Assembly (NCBI GenBank): GCA_905221605.1
Contig: CAJNDS010002279.1
Coordinates: 377,001 to 441,000 of the forward strand
DNA length: 64,000 nucleotides
Direction: 5' to 3'
Source: Symbiodinium natans
Taxonomy: Eukaryota; Sar; Dinophyceae; Suessiales; Symbiodiniaceae
Positions 1-14,000 of this stretch are shown here, piece by piece; the stretch's first letter is position 1; the number at the start of each line of letters is the position of its first letter. Both the position numbers and the translations under genes were made by a program. The notes beneath the pieces are model-generated. The model saw only the letters and a list, made by a program, of their open reading frames with translations. It had not been told where the DNA came from and searched no databases.

Positions 1-108
1 TGTCCACTTGGCCCCAACTTTCATCGTGCTCAATTCTTCGTGCCCGACGCAAAGAATGTGGAGCCCAAAAGCCCCTTGGAACCGAAGGTGGGCCTCATGT
101 TCTCATAA
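1..108 (+). CDS. Exon-like open frame at left edge
   Basis: Open from base 1, reading NFHRAQFFVPDAKNVEPKS and onward to TAA at 106-108, followed by a CCCTAAA array. It could be the end of an upstream gene or an exon spliced at AAG|GTG (88). No family recognised. Confidence 0.35.
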   Translation, partial: CPLGPNFHRAQFFVPDAKNVEPKSPLEPKVGLMFS

Positions 109-137
109 GTCGGGTACTTCAGCTAAACAGGGAGGCG

Positions 138-206
138 CCCCTAAACCCTAAACCCTAAACCCTAAACCCTAAACCCTAAACCCTAAACCCTAAACCCTAA
201 ACCCCC
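138..206. repeat. (CCCTAAA)n telomere-type array
   Basis: About nine copies of CCCTAAA, the complement of TTTAGGG, ending 50 nt before an exon-like island. Confidence 0.9.
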
Positions 207-260
207 CTAAATTTCCAGTCTTCCCTAGAAGGGGGCACCTAGGCCCTTTCTAAGGCTAGC

Positions 261-335
261 TCGGAAGCCCTGCAGCCGCAGAAGGAGGGCCTTCGTCCAG
301 CCTTGAGAGGAAGCCTTGACAGTTGCGGGTTTAGG
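261..335 (+). other. Exon-like island bracketed by telomere motifs
   Basis: A GC-rich stretch between a CCCTAAA array (138-206) and TTTAGGG-type repeats (330-350). It fits the exon-island layout (KEGLRPALRGSLDS after GCCGCAG) but is unassigned. Confidence 0.25.
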
Positions 336-339
336 GTTT

Positions 340-3300
340 TGGGTTTAGAGTTTAGGGCTAGGATTCAGGAAAGCTTTACAACCTTCCCATCTACAGCTGA
401 GGTGTTTTGGGGCTATGGACAAGGCAGTGGAGGTGGGAGTGGTATTCGGGCACCCTAAAGTTCATTGTCCAAGAGCCGGCGCAAGACTTCGCGCTTTTGA
501 CTTCAGAAATGTCCGGGTTCGTCGGGCACAGATTGTCTTCACGGCTTCGCAACACATGATGCGCGGCCATGCGTGGCAACCTCAACGCCCATGGCTTCTT
601 CACGCTGTGATCGGCGCGTGCAGATGCTGAGAGCGACGAGAGCGCTGTGCCCAAGGACTGCATCCTTTGCAGAAGTCGGTGTCGCGTGAGCCTCCACGAC
701 AGTAACAGTTCAACACTCAGAGCTTCTTTTGAGTACAGCGTACAGGTGTGACTGCTGTCATTTGCTTGCGCCTGTCCTCTTTGAGGGACAGGCACAGCCT
801 TCAAGTCACTGCCAGGCTTAGGCAGAGCTTTCCTGGAGCTGTTTAAGCCTTCTGTGCTTACCAGCAGGATGGGCGATTAGGCCTTCCAATCCGCATAATG
901 AACCCTATGAGGGCCTTTTTAAGGGATTATAGGGCATACTTGCCCATCCTGGTAGGGGCACCTGAGAGATTCCATTTGTGGCGAGTGAAGCGAGAACGTT
1001 CAGTCGTTCAGTGGCTTCCTTCCTCACAGTGTGCGTCTAGGACAGCGGATAGCTCCTTTGTCACATGCGCACACCCTTGGTGTGGGGCTCGACAGTAGAA
1101 GCACCCTGCTTCGCCCAGGGACCTAACGCGGAATCCCTCTTGCCAGTGCCGGTGCTACAGCCCCCCTGTCTCCTTCACCTGAAGATTCGGAAGGGCTTCG
1201 AGCCGGAAGTAGCTATATGGGAGCCTCCCACTCGCCGAGAACATCATTAAGCAGAGCAAGCAAGACCCTGATGCATGTCGGTGTCTCGCGCCTCATGAAG
1301 ACGTTTTGGGGGAGGAAGAGGCCCTTAGAGCCCTATCGACGACGAGCGCAGACCTCACCCGCCTCAAGATTGAGGGTGCTGGGGGCTTCGGACTCGCGGT
1401 GCATATTCGCATGAAGAGTAAGGCCCCCCAACCTTGCGGGCTGAGCATTCTGTGAGTCCCAACTCCCGCTCTGGGTCTCCCTAGGGTGTCAGGGGCGGGT
1501 CTTGCTTCAGGCGCCGCGGCTGCGTCAGCGCCGCCAGATTCCTGGGATCTCAAGGCCTTATCCTTCACCACAGATTCGAGGCAGAGCTCCTTTCCAGGAG
1601 GGGCTGGTACCCGGGTAATCCCGGCAAAAGGCCCTGCGACGTGTTGAGTGTGAGATTACAAGGCCGATCATCTTTCCTGTGGTCGCGGATGCTGAGAGCC
1701 CCACCCATCGCTCAAGGCTCTTGCGCCGGCAACACTGCAGCGCGCTTGTAGGGTCTGTAGGGTGCAAGTGCTCCAGCTGATATGCCCCGGGACGTGTCCA
1801 GAGTTGGGAGCTTTCGACGCTGCCTAGTCACTTAGTGGCCCTGTCCAGGAAGCAGAAAAGCATAAGCCGACTCCTTCGCCGCGGAGGAGTTAGCCCAGAT
1901 GTGATTCGCTGCTTGTGCAAGATGAGAGTCGACCGATCCATCGCAGTCTAGCGAGCAAGTGCGTCCCCACCGGCGATTCGGTGGGCAGCCTCTACGTGCA
2001 TTACCGCCCGCGGTGTGTCTCGGTGTGGCGACTCTTGAACCATCACTAAACCCTATAAACCCTAAACCCCAAACTCTAAATTCCACGAGACCTACAGAGC
2101 CCAGCCGATGCTGGTGAACAGCAGATCGGCAGTAGGTTCCTGCTTCGTTGCACAGTAAGACCCTCGCCACGAACTGCTGCACTTGTTTGCTTTCACCTGC
2201 ATATACACCACCAAAGTTGGGCTCCTAGACACCTCATGGAGCTGAAAAAGCCTGCCATGTGGCAGGTTGTGGCCAGTAGGGAGGACACCGGGGGCTTCGT
2301 TTTGGGGTTCAGCGTTGCTCTCTTGCCTAACCTGGGAAAGAGAGGGGGCCACCCAGTTGGCTTGGGCACAAGCTTCTTTGCTTTAAGCATATCTCTACAA
2401 TCCAGAAGATGGACCTGAAAGTGACCAGCATATCTTAAGCTGTCCTCACCCTAAGTGCGTGAATCTCAGCTGGCATGCGCAGGTCGAGGGTCTGTCATGC
2501 TGAGTACGGAGGATGCCACCCTTTTTGACAGGTGTCGCAGCTGCCTCGTGGACCTACGAGGCAGCTCCTCTCCCCGCACTCTCTGAGGAGCAGCAACGCC
2601 CTATAAAAGCCCTGAACCCAATTGCCTCAACCCTCTACCTCAGAATGCCAGATGGGTCCTGCTCTTGCCTTGAAATAAGCTTCCCTTAGAAAGAAAGGGC
2701 TCCCCGATGGAGCCGAAGATCCTAGAGGTACGGCGTTCGCTCTCGTGGCCCAAGAATCCCTAGCCCTAGCTCATCCTACAAAGCTCAGCCTCCTGGCACT
2801 TGAGCGCCCTTCTCTGCCTTCCCGGGCCAGAGGGACCGACCAGGACGCACCCTGCGTCCTACAGGGAACCAGCGCCCTCTAGGCCTTCAAAAAACATAAC
2901 CGCAAAATCATACGCCTTCAGAACCCATAATGGTTTGATTCCGGTCCCTAGAATCCCTTCAAAAACCCAACAGCAAACTCATAAGCCTTCATGAAACCCA
3001 CAATGGTTTGACTCGGGTGCCCTTCTTCTCACACTGAAGCCTCAACACCACCTTCCCTACACCCCAGCGGCCCTCAGTCCCCGATAAGTTCTCTCGAGTC
3101 CCAAGCATAGCAAGGGCAGCTGGGGTGGCGGACGTGACGTGTCATCTGCGGCTTCTGCTTCTGGGACACCAGGATCTGCGAAGGCTGCGGCGAGAAATAA
3201 CGGTCCGATTCGGGCCTTCCTTGGCTTTGTAGGATGTACCACTATTTGCTTAAGAACCCCCCCCCAAGATTATGAGGAAGAAGATGTTTTTTCTTTTGGG

Positions 3301-3750
3301 GTTCTTGTGCAAATAGCATTGCAGGATTTGGCAAGAATCTCACGTTGAGGATTCATGAGAAGTTTTTCACCAGGGGTTAGATGGGCTTATGGCCTTAGCT
3401 AAGGTACTGAGAACTCTGTTGGTAATTGACATGGGCCTTCAAGTACGAACACCAGATGGAATTACATAATGGATTTCAACAAATTGTTTGCCTGAACCTA
3501 ATTGGTGGGGCTGCCTGCAAAAAGCAGCTGGTGAAAACGACACGACGCTCCGCAAAGCTCAGTTCAGACAAAAGGGCAGTGTACCTGAACATTCCCATCT
3601 GCGAGGTCTAGTCTAGTCTCCTTCTCAGTTCCCTTTGTCTTATGTCATATGTAGAAGATTGTAGAAGTACACGATTTACCACTCCATATTTACATCATAC
3701 AGAAGATTCATCGACTTCAAGCAACATTCAGGGTATGTCTGAAGTTCCTC
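340..3750. other. Unassigned region, almost free of telomere motifs
   Basis: This stretch contrasts with the rest in having almost no TTTAGGG motifs, except a trace near 2050. Small open frames exist on both strands. One (ATG 3139, SSAASASGTPGSAKAAARNN) is coding-like but short and runs into a repeat element at 3245. I see no gene I can support here. Confidence 0.3.
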
Positions 3751-4487
3751 AACCCTAAACCCTAAATCATGCCAGTCTCCGACTTGCAACTTCTCCACCC
3801 CACCCCTGTCCTATGAAGAGGACGGATGCTGGCGAGACCTGGCTCAAAGAGCACCCGGAGGCCCCCCGAAACCACCGTGGGGGTTCGGGTTTGGGGTGTA
3901 AACTTTGGCAGGTCGGGGTTAAAAACGGGTTCAACTTTGTGTCCTGGGGGATGTGTGACCATTTTGGCAGGGCCGAATACATGATTGCCCCTTCATGCCT
4001 GTAAGGAGGTTATCGCCTTCTCAAAGAAGCATGCTCGATGAATATGCGATATGACATCATCTTCCTGCATCTCACCAATTGGGGTGCGCTCGTCTGATCA
4101 TAGGCCAGCACTGGCGCTGATAGAAACTTGTTGTGCTGGCCCGAATTACCCAAAGGTTTCGGGTTTCGGGCTGCCTGTGTCTGTGTTGCTGAGCCTTGAC
4201 GGCCAGGACATCGTAGCCCGGATGCCAGAAGAAAATAGCTTGCCCTATAGAGCAGGGACTGGCTTCATCAACGAAGGCTCTTAGTTTTTTTCTAGGATTT
4301 AGGTGCGACATGGCCGCAGAAGTCCGTTAGCTTGAAACCCTGAACGCTAAGGAGCAGCTCGCGATGTAAAGACGACCCTCAGAAAGGGCCACAAGCATCT
4401 ACCCCCGGTCTTGACCCTAAGCCCCTGAACCTGGCAACGTCTGAACCTTACGAATCAAGCCCCGAACCCCTAAGCCCTTAGGCCTAA

Positions 4488-4660
4488 ATCCTAAACCCCA
4501 AACCCTAAACCCCAAACCCTAAACCCCAAACCCCAAACCCTAAACCCCAAACCCTAAACCCCAAACCCTAAACCCTAAACCCCAAACCCTAAACCCCAAA
4601 CCCTAAACCCCAAACCCTAAACCCTAAACCCCAAACCCTAAACCCCAAACCCCAAACCCA
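4488..4660. repeat. Mixed CCCTAAA/CCCCAAA array before UroD exon 1
   Basis: Alternating ACCCTAA and ACCCCAA units run right up to the acceptor AG of the first UroD exon. Confidence 0.9.
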
Positions 4661-4661
4661 G

Positions 4662-4714
4662 CTTCTTGGCCTCGGAGCCAGGCATCGCAAGAGCTGCTTG
4701 AGCTGCTCAGCGAG
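4662..4714 (+). CDS. UroD-like exon 1 of those seen
   Basis: Acceptor AG at 4660-4661, donor GCGC at 4715. Two bases complete a codon, then 17 codons are read (WPRSQASQELLELLSE), matching the helix before the DAxxxYLxxQ segment of UroD. A CCCTAAA/CCCCAAA array lies directly upstream and TTTAGGG follows downstream. Confidence 0.65.
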
Positions 4715-7700
4715 GCGCTACTCCGTTCTTCCGAGCTATTTGGGGCTTGCAAAGGGTTGAGGTTTAGGGTTTAGGGCTTAGGGTTTAGGGTTTAGGGTTT
4801 AAAGGTTTAAGCTTTAGGGTTAGGGTTTAGGGTGTAGGGTTTAGGGTACACCATGAGCAATTTTGGAGTTGCGGAGTAGGGGATTGTAAACCTAGCTGGC
4901 AAAGAGACCCAGAACCCAGTGCTGTGGCTAGGCGGGTGGCAAGAAAGCTCTTAAACCCCACCTTAAACCCCGACATATAGGGCAGAACCCCCCCCAAAAA
5001 TAGTAGGTGGGTGGAGCCCCAGGTAAACCCCCAAAGATCGCCAAAGCCGGCATTCCTACTTAATTTCCACCCCATTCTCAGCCGCGACACGCGCAGTCTA
5101 AGCCCCCAAAGCCCTTCGTTTCGGGTTAAGAGGGTTTAGGGTGTCGGATTTAGGGTTTAGTTATAAAATCAAAAGGGTGTTTAGCAATCAAAAAAAAAAA
5201 CAAACAGGTTTAGGGTTTAGGGTTTAGGGTTTTGGGTTTTGGGCTTACAGGATCCGATAGGGTCGACTTTCTCACCGAAGGTGATCATCGAGTACCTGTC
5301 GGCCCAAGCGCGGGCAGGCTGCAAGGCGCGGGACTTCTTCCTCCAAAGTTTTAGGGTTTAGGGTTTAGGGTTTAGTAGCGATCTTCTAGAGGTGAAAGTC
5401 ATACCCCTCTAGAAGTCCCGGCGGGCGTGCTCCACTGCGAGTCAAGGGCGGTCTAGGAAGGTTAGTCTCAGGTCTCTCGGATTGCTTTATGTTCCGGCTT
5501 CTGAGCCCATATATCCCTTCAAGGTGCAATCTATCGATCTGCACCTATCTATGTAACACTGGTATCAAGCATCGTCCGGGTAGGTTTTCAGGATGTAGGG
5601 GTTTGTGGTTTTGGGGGTTGGAAAGTTTAGGGTTCGGGCTTGGGATTTCATGGTAAGATCCCCTCCAAACCAGGCCTAAACACTCGGAACCCCTGATGCC
5701 AGATATTAAGGCAAGCTGAGTGTGCCAATGCGATCAGTCGGTCTCGCATGGCCTGTGACTTAGGGAACGAGTACAGATCTGTAAGGTCACAGGTCAGTCG
5801 TTTCTTGCAGTATGCAGTTTTGTTACCGCACCGCCATCAGAAGTAGGCGTGAGTGGGGTGTTCTTTCCGCCTGCCATTTCTCGCATCGCCCTCAGAAGTA
5901 GGCGCGAGGCGTTGCAGGCATAGCCCCAAACCCTAAAGAATCCCTTAAATCTAAAACCCTAAACTCGAAAACCCTGCAAGTCAGTTCAGCTAGGCGGGCT
6001 AAACCCTAAATCCTAAACCCTAAACCCTAAACCCTAAACCCTTCTCGTTGCTGTCAGGTACTCCAGGTCTTCGAAGCAATGGGCGAGCACATCACTCCGG
6101 CTGCTGGGAACCAACAACTGTGGTTTAGGGTTCAGGGTTTAGGGTTTAGGGTTTAGGGCTAGGGTTTAGGGTTTAGGGTATGGCCCTAAACCCTAAACCC
6201 CAAACCCCAAACCCTGAATCCCCTAAACCCCGGACATTTGGGGTGGTACTACTTAGGACCGGTCAGGGAATCCCCTTTAACCCTCGGAGTTAGGTGCCCT
6301 GATATCCCCTTATGTAACGCTTAATCAGGGTTTATTTTCATTAGTTCAGTGTTTAGGGTTTAGGGAATATAGGGTACCTGATTCAGTATTTCCCTGCCAA
6401 GAACCTGTGGTAAAGCCCTGGGTCTTGTTGCTAAACCGAAAATCCTGTGGGGGTACTGGGTTCTTTGTATGTCAACGCTTGTCGTGCTGCAAGGTCGCTT
6501 CTAGTTTGAGAAGTTTGTAAGACACAATTATTTGTTTGCGCTGCAACCCTACACCCTACACTGTAAACCCTAAACCCTAAACCCTAAACCCTAAACCCAG
6601 AGACACACAAATCGAGAAGTGTACCCAAAATAACCGCTTTGTTCTAGGTGTAGGTTCCCTCATACGCCCCTTTAACCCGAAAAGGGGCACACTTTCTAGG
6701 TGAGATACTCTTGGGTCTAGTCAGCCTAGACCCTAAACCCTTTCAAGGGGTTTAGGGTTTAGGGTTTAGGGTTTAGGGTTTAGGGTTTAGGGTTTAGGGT
6801 TTAGGGTTTACGAACGGGTTCTTGGTCATCTCGTTCTTTTGAGATGTAAGGCTTGGGAGTAGCGGCCAGAGCGAACCATGGACAGCCTTCATGATGGGGG
6901 GGCACCCTAAACCCGAAACCCTAAACCCGAAACCCTAAACCCTAAACCCCAAACCCTAAACCCTAAACCCTAAACCCTAAACCCCAAACCCTAAACCCTA
7001 AACCCTAAACCCTAAACCCTAAACCCTAAACCCTAACTTGACGAGTGAGCCACCTTTTACACAGTCATGGGCTTTGAACCCTAAACCCTGCTGGGTGAGC
7101 GACGAAGCCCTAAACTCTGGAGACCCTGCAAATCCCCAAGGCCCTACAAGGCCCAAACCTCAGCCATAACCCCAAACACCCTACAAGCCCTATAACGCCA
7201 TACACCCTATAAACTCTACAAAACCTACAACCCAACAACCCCTACAAACCCCGAAGCTTACTTGGAAGCCCTTCTGACTTAGGAAGCAGGGTTACTGAGG
7301 GTGGGCTATGCGGATCATGATGGGGTTTCTAGGGGATACCACGTAGACTTATTAAGTCAAAAGAGCTTTCACCCTAAACCCTGAACCCTGAACCCCAAAC
7401 CCTAAACCCTAAACCCTAAACCCTAAACCCTAAACCCTTGTAAGCCCGAGGAGCACTTTCACAGCTTCGCACTCCCCGCAATGCAACGCATCGCGGCTGG
7501 CCTGAAGGAACGGCACCCGGAGGCGCTTGAGCTGCTAGGGTTTAGGGTTTGGGGTTTGGGGTTTGGGGGTTAGGGGTTAGGGTTTAGGGTTTAGGGTTCA
7601 GAGGTGTCGGGTTTAGGGTTTATAGGTTTCAGAGGTTTAGTTTTGGTTCAGGGTTCAAGGATTCAGCCGACGTTTTGGCTACCCTCGCCACAGAGCCTCA

Positions 7701-7988
7701 TACCCCTTCATGAAGGAATGTGCCTTAAACTATAAAGGAATCCTTAATATGATTTAAGGTATATTCCTAATTTACTTAAGGGGTGTTGGGCTCTTTGGGT
7801 CATTAGTTGAGCTCAAGAGGCACGCACCAGTTCGCGCCGTGCATGCTCTGCTGGAACGGCTCGGTCCTGATGGCCTGCGCAGTCTTGATGACCCAAGCAC
7901 TAAGGCCCCATATTTACTTACAGGGTTTAGGGTTTAGGTTTTAGGGTTTAGGGTTTAGGTTATGAACTTCTCCCAAGTGGGGGTTAGG

Positions 7989-8026
<38 letters not shown>

Positions 8027-11000
8027 TGCAAACAGTGAACCCTAAACCCTCTAAACCCTACACATCCTAAACACTAAATCCCAACCCTAGAAACCCTAAA
8101 CCCTCAAGGCGAAAAGCGAAACCATGAGGCCTATGGTCCAACACAGGGTCCGCACCAAGCCCTAAACCCTAAACCCTAAACCCTAAACCCTAAACCCTAA
8201 AACCCTAAAACCCTAAACCCTAAACCCTAAACCCACCTGCTGTGGTGAAACTCTGCAGGTGCCCTTGATGGTCTTCCCCCGGGGCGCCTGCTACGCCCTG
8301 ACAGACCTGCAGATGGTGGGCGGACCCTGCGGAATGGTTTAGGGTTTAGGGTTTAGGGTTGAGGGTTTGGGGTTTAGGGTGGAGGGTTGAGGGTTGCGTG
8401 GGCAACCTTAACTTTTTGGGTTGAGGGATTTAGGGGCCTTAGGGGTTTTACGGCTTGCAGGGTTTAGGTTTTAGAAGTTTAGGGTCAGAAGTCTTACTGG
8501 TTTCAACTTACGGTTTAGGGTTTGGGGTTTAGGGTGAGTTGAAACCCTAATCCCTATAAACCCTAAACCTCAAACCCTAAACCCTAAGCCCCCCAATGCC
8601 CTCCTGCATGGCAAGACGGCTTACGGTTTACAAAAAGGCGTTTAAAAGGCTCTGGTGTGACCCATAACCCCAAATGGTTTAGGGTTTAGGGTTTAGGGTT
8701 TAAGGTCAAGGGATTCAGACTCGTACCCCTAAGGTTGTACCCCTAAGAGGTTCCCCTTAATCAGACGGCCCAATGTATTTCCCTAGGGATCTTGAAAAAG
8801 GGCCCCCAAACCCAAGGGAACGACCTTAAGGGTCCAAGGTAACACCCCTAAAGGCAGGCTACGACGTCGTGACCGTGGATTGCGACACGGACCTAGCGGA
8901 GGCCTCCCAGCAGCTGAAGGCTGGCGGGGCCCTTATGAGGGTTTAGAGTTGTTTAGGGTTTAGGGTTTAGGGTTTAGGGTTTAGGGTTCTGTCCCAAACC
9001 CTAAACCCTGAAGCCCTTATAGGGTTTAGGGTTGACACATGGGGCTTAAGGGGTGAGATGTGTACAGGCGTTGCTCTATTCGCCACGCAGCGCGTGCGTG
9101 CGCGTGCAGACTCTCCCTCTTGGGGGCATCCCCTTCTGCCCCCTAAACCCTAGACCCTAAACTAAACCCAGAACTTTTTCGCATTTGGGTGCAGATGACT
9201 TGGACCTGAATTGCTAAACACGACACCCCACTAAAAGATTATCGACTACAACCTAAACCCTACAGCGCCCCACAAGCCCCCCCAACGAAACCGAAGTGAA
9301 GACAACATCATGGCAAGACTGGGCTCTTGTTAAGGAAGTCAATTTCCGAAACTTGGGGGATGTTCCCCCTGATGCTCACAGTCCGTAGTAGGGATTATAG
9401 TACCACCCCCATTAGAGTACCTATTAAGGACTGTTAGCATAAGGCGGAACATCCCAATCAGATACCTTGGTCAAGAGACTTCATGTTGTGTACTGTTAAC
9501 CATCTTGTGGTAACTTAACTAACCTACGAGTACCCCTCCCTACATGTCAGACAAATGCTTGGTTCCCAACTACGTACCATCTTTGACATACACACACACA
9601 CATATATATATATATATCATTATGTATTTCTTATTTATTTAGTTTTATATATCTGCGCAGGCATGCACGCTTCTTGTTATCTAGTTTTCGGCTGTCAATG
9701 GCAGGCAGAGGCCGCGAAAACAGGAGGCCGAAGGGGGGTGGCGACGAGGAACTTAGCCCCCTCCCTAAACTCTAAACCCTAAACCCTAAGCCCTAAACCC
9801 TAAACCCTAAGCCCTGAACCCTAAACCCTAAACCCTAAACCCTAAACCCTTCACAGAACTGAGCTGGATTCTTAGGGACACTAAAGGGTTAGGGAACCAA
9901 CCCTTAGGGTTTAACCTAAACCCTAAGCCCACCAGCCCAATATGAAGCACTACGTTTGGGCTGCTTTAGGCTCTTCAAGGGACCGACGGGAGTGACACGT
10001 AGCTAGCTAACCAGACTTCATCAAAGTCGGGTTTTTTGATCCCATGCAGAAACAGAAGCCAACACCCTCTGACCCTCGACCATGCTTAACTCGAATTTAA
10101 TAGTTGTACTGATAACCCACTTATGCGCCCCACAAGTGCCCAAGGTTTAAGTATAATTGTTTAATAAGTCCCAAAAAGGTCCATGTACCTGATTGTTGTA
10201 TACTTGGGCCCCAAAGTCCCTATGTAGGAGGTACTTAAAGACCCAAGTATTCCCTATTTAGGTACATAGGACTTTCGGGCGTACCATGAACCTCCAAGGA
10301 CAGTTTTGGAGTCTCACCGACCAGCAGCACATCTCACGTGGGGGCGGTCACCTAAATCAGGGTCTAAGGTTTAGGGTTTAGGATTTAGAAACCCTAAACC
10401 CTAAACCCTAAACCCTAAACCCTAAACCCTAAACCCTAAACCCTAAACCCCGGCAGCACGCCAACAGTGCTCGAATCACAGGTCGCGTGGCAAACCTCCA
10501 GGGCAATTTCGACCCCAAGTGGCTCAGAAACCCGGCCTCCAGAGCAACGGGTCTTCTTGGGTTTAGGGTCTAGGGTTTAGGGTTTAGGGTTTAGGGCTTA
10601 TAAAGGATTTAGGGTTTAGGGTTTAGGGTTTAGGGTTTAGGGCGCCCCTCGACTCGCAGCACCATTATAAGTACATGTCTTCAAAGTCTGAGCAGCAGAC
10701 GCCGCGATGTACCGCACAAGATCCCCAACCCTAAACCCTAAACCCTAAACTCCAAACCCTAACCACCCCCCCCCCCAAAAAAAAAAAAAAAACAACTACT
10801 GCAGAGCATGCCAGAGGCTCCTCTGGTGGCTTTGTGGCCGTAGCTTCCTTGTTTTGCAGGACTTCGAGTAGAGCAAGTTGTTAGGGTTTAGGGTTTAGGG
10901 TGTAGGGTTTTGGGTTTAGGGTTTAGGGTTTAGGGTTTAGGGTTTAGGGTTGAAGGTTCCACATGCAATCCCAGCATGAAATCACCAAAAGTCCAGTACC

Positions 11001-14000
11001 TGTTACAGTACATCCGCGGGCGGCCAAGGTAAGAAAGGGGATGCTGAGCCCTCTAATCCCTACAAACCTATAGGGTTTAGGGTTTAGGGTTTAGGGGTTA
11101 GGGTTTTGGGGTTTAGGGGTTTAGGGGTTTAGGGTTTAGGGTTTAGGGTTTAGGGTAATCTTATATAGGGTACCTCATTCCCCCATTCCCTACTATAAGA
11201 ATTAGGGGGGCACTGAGGACCTGCGGAGGGCAGTACGGAGGAAGATGCATCCCAGCTTGATCAGGAGGGTTCAGGGTTTAGGGTTTAGGGTTTAGGTTTT
11301 AGGGTTTAGGGTTTAGGGTTTAGGGTTTAGGGTCGTGGGTTGTGGGTCGGTGGGACGTGCAGGGTGTGAAGGCCTCAGGTTGTTCGCCTTCAGGGCTTTA
11401 AGGCTTCAGGGTTTCAGGGTTTCAGGGTTTAGGGGTTCGCGGGCTTCAGGGTTTCAGTGCTTCAAGGTTTTCTGAGCTGGCTGGAGCATGTTTACCTTCC
11501 GGTGTTTGGGGTTTAGGGTTTAGGGTTTAGGGTTTAGGGTCTCTATGGATTGGGTGGTCTTTGGGGTGGAGTGGAGTGCCTTTAGGGTTTTAGGAGTTGG
11601 CGCTGCGTTTTTTGAGTCTCTGAGGCTTGGGGGTTTTTGGATTTCAGAGCTTTAGGTTGGTTGGCTTCAGGGTTTAGGGCTTAATTAGGGTTTACGGTTT
11701 AGGGTTCAGGGTTTAGGGTAATTACCCACCCAGACCCCTGGGAGGATCCAAAAAGTAGAGCCCCCCCATATAATGCCTTATACTTCTATTATTGCGTCAT
11801 TCTTAGGAACCCTTGAGGGGGATCTACTTATTGGATCCTTTGGGTAACTAGGACCCAGAGTAGGCCCTTGTTCTGTTTAGGGTTTCGGGCTAGGAACAAA
11901 GTAGGCCCTTGTTTTTTTATGGGGGGGGGGGGGGGGGAAGTTCAGGGTTTTAGGGTTTAGGGTTTAGGACCCAGAGCAGGCCTTTGTTCCATTTTTTGGG
12001 GCCTATAGGCTCCTTGCCAAGCCCCTTTAACACCAAACCCTAAACCCTAAGCCCCTTTAACACCAAACCCTAAACCCTAAACCCTAAACCCTAAACCCTA
12101 AACCCTAAACCCTAAACCCTAAACCCTAAACCCTAAACCCTAAACCCTAAACCCTAAACCCTAAACCCTAAACCCCAACCCTAAACCCTTTTGATTCTTA
12201 GGCTTCTCTTGCTATCGAAGCCCAAAGATCCCAACAAAAAGGCTGACGAACACCTAAGGACCCATGAGCCCGAGAGAGCCCGGAGAGCCACAACAGAAAG
12301 CCAAAGAACCTAAAGACACTAGGGTTTAGGGTTTAGGGTTTAGGGTTTAGGGTTTAGGGTTTAGGGTTTAGGGTTTAGGGTTCAGCTTGAAGCAACGAGG
12401 CCCCCAGAGACCCTCAACAACAGCTACTGGCCCTAAACCCTGAACCCTGATCCCTGAACCCTGAACCCTAAACCTAAACCCTGAACCCCAAACTCTAAAC
12501 CCTAAACCCTAGCTACCCAGCTTTGTCATCGACTCCCGCAGCAGCGGCGCGGCTCCGTACCCTCCCCCCCTCCCTCCCCACCACTTTTCTACGCCCCTGG
12601 CGCCCCGCGCCTTGCCAGCACCTGGGCCTGATGCCTTCTGGGGCCGATATTTAGGGGCTGCTTAGGTATATAGGGACTATATATAAGGTGTATATATAGA
12701 TATACAATACAATATAATATAATTTAATATAATATACTATAATAATTATAATATAATATATAATATATATATATAGATAGGGGTTATACAGGGGAATAGG
12801 ATTTTAGGCCTTTGGGCTACGAGGTTTCTGGGGTTTGAGACCTTGGGGGAAGCTTAAGGGGCTAGAGAAGTGCTGGCTCTCGAGACTTATGCTTGGGGTT
12901 TAGGGTTTAGGGGTTCAGGGCTTCAGGGTTTGCAAGAAGAAAGGTTTAGGGTTTAGGGTTCAGGGGTTCAGGGGTTCAGGGCTTTGAGGTTTATAGGGGT
13001 TTGGGGTTGAGGGGGCTTTAGAGTTTTGAGGGAAGAAGGGTTCGCCCTTCTCTTATGGGGGACGATGCTTGGAGAATGGGGGTGGGGTCTGGTAACTCCG
13101 TACAGAGAAGGGGCGTTGCAGTATACCCTGAGGGGAAGCCGAATTGGGTTCTCCTACGTATACTTAACGACTCCGTTGCACAACTGCGTACCAAGTTCCC
13201 CCATACCAAGTTCCCCGACTTGTCAAGTAACCCTTTCGTACTGGGTTGAGCTTTATAGCAATGTGGGGTTAACTCTGAACCCTAGACCCTAAGCCCTTGA
13301 TGGTGGTTGTGAGCCCCCTCAGCCCCTAATACCTTGACGGCTTTTTCCAGCCCGTAGCATTTCATCTTTATCTGGCCCCCAGATCCACGCAAGTTCTCGC
13401 GGCTTTGGCCCGCATGTAGACCCCAAACCCTACCTAAGCCCAACAAGCCCTAAGCCCTATAAGCCCTATAAGCCGTACAAGCCCTATAAGCCCCATAAGC
13501 CCTCTAAGCCCTCTAAGCCCTATAAGCCCTACAAGCCCTATAAGCCCTATAAACCCTATAAAAAAGCTCTGAGGAGGCGAGCCTAAACCCCGAACCCGAA
13601 ACTCCGAGCCCGGAGTTCCTTGGCCCCCGCCAAGGCCCGCGAGATGAGGGTGAACCCATCAGACGCCTGGATGCAGTCTTACTTAACGCCTTTAGTTGAA
13701 CTTCAAGAGTTTTGGGTGAACTTTAAGATTTTGGGGTTGAACTTTAAGATTTTGGGTTTCCTTATTTTCTGGGAATATTAGAGTTTAACCCTTTTTCCCC
13801 GTTGGCTATTGGAGAAGGATGCAGTTCCCAAAGCACCCCAAAACTCCTTCATTATAAGGAATATACCTTGACTCATACGAAGGATCCCTACAAAAGGTTG
13901 GGGTATCCAGAGAGCCCAATGCCCCTTAGTTCAGGATTTATGCCTTAAAGCAGAAAGTTATCCTGAATGGGATTTAAGGCAGATTCCTTACTCGTCAAGT

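Noticed and set aside
4488-4660. CRISPR-like array
   Set aside because: Units are contiguous 7-mers with no spacers.
11206-11270. An additional UroD exon (TEDLRRAVRRKM)
   Set aside because: It occupies the same place in the protein as VKREVEAML at 30.66 kb, which joins its neighbours in phase; kept only as an unassigned island.
12014-12188. True chromosome end
   Set aside because: Arrays are short (at most about 30 units), occur in both orientations, and have genes on both sides.
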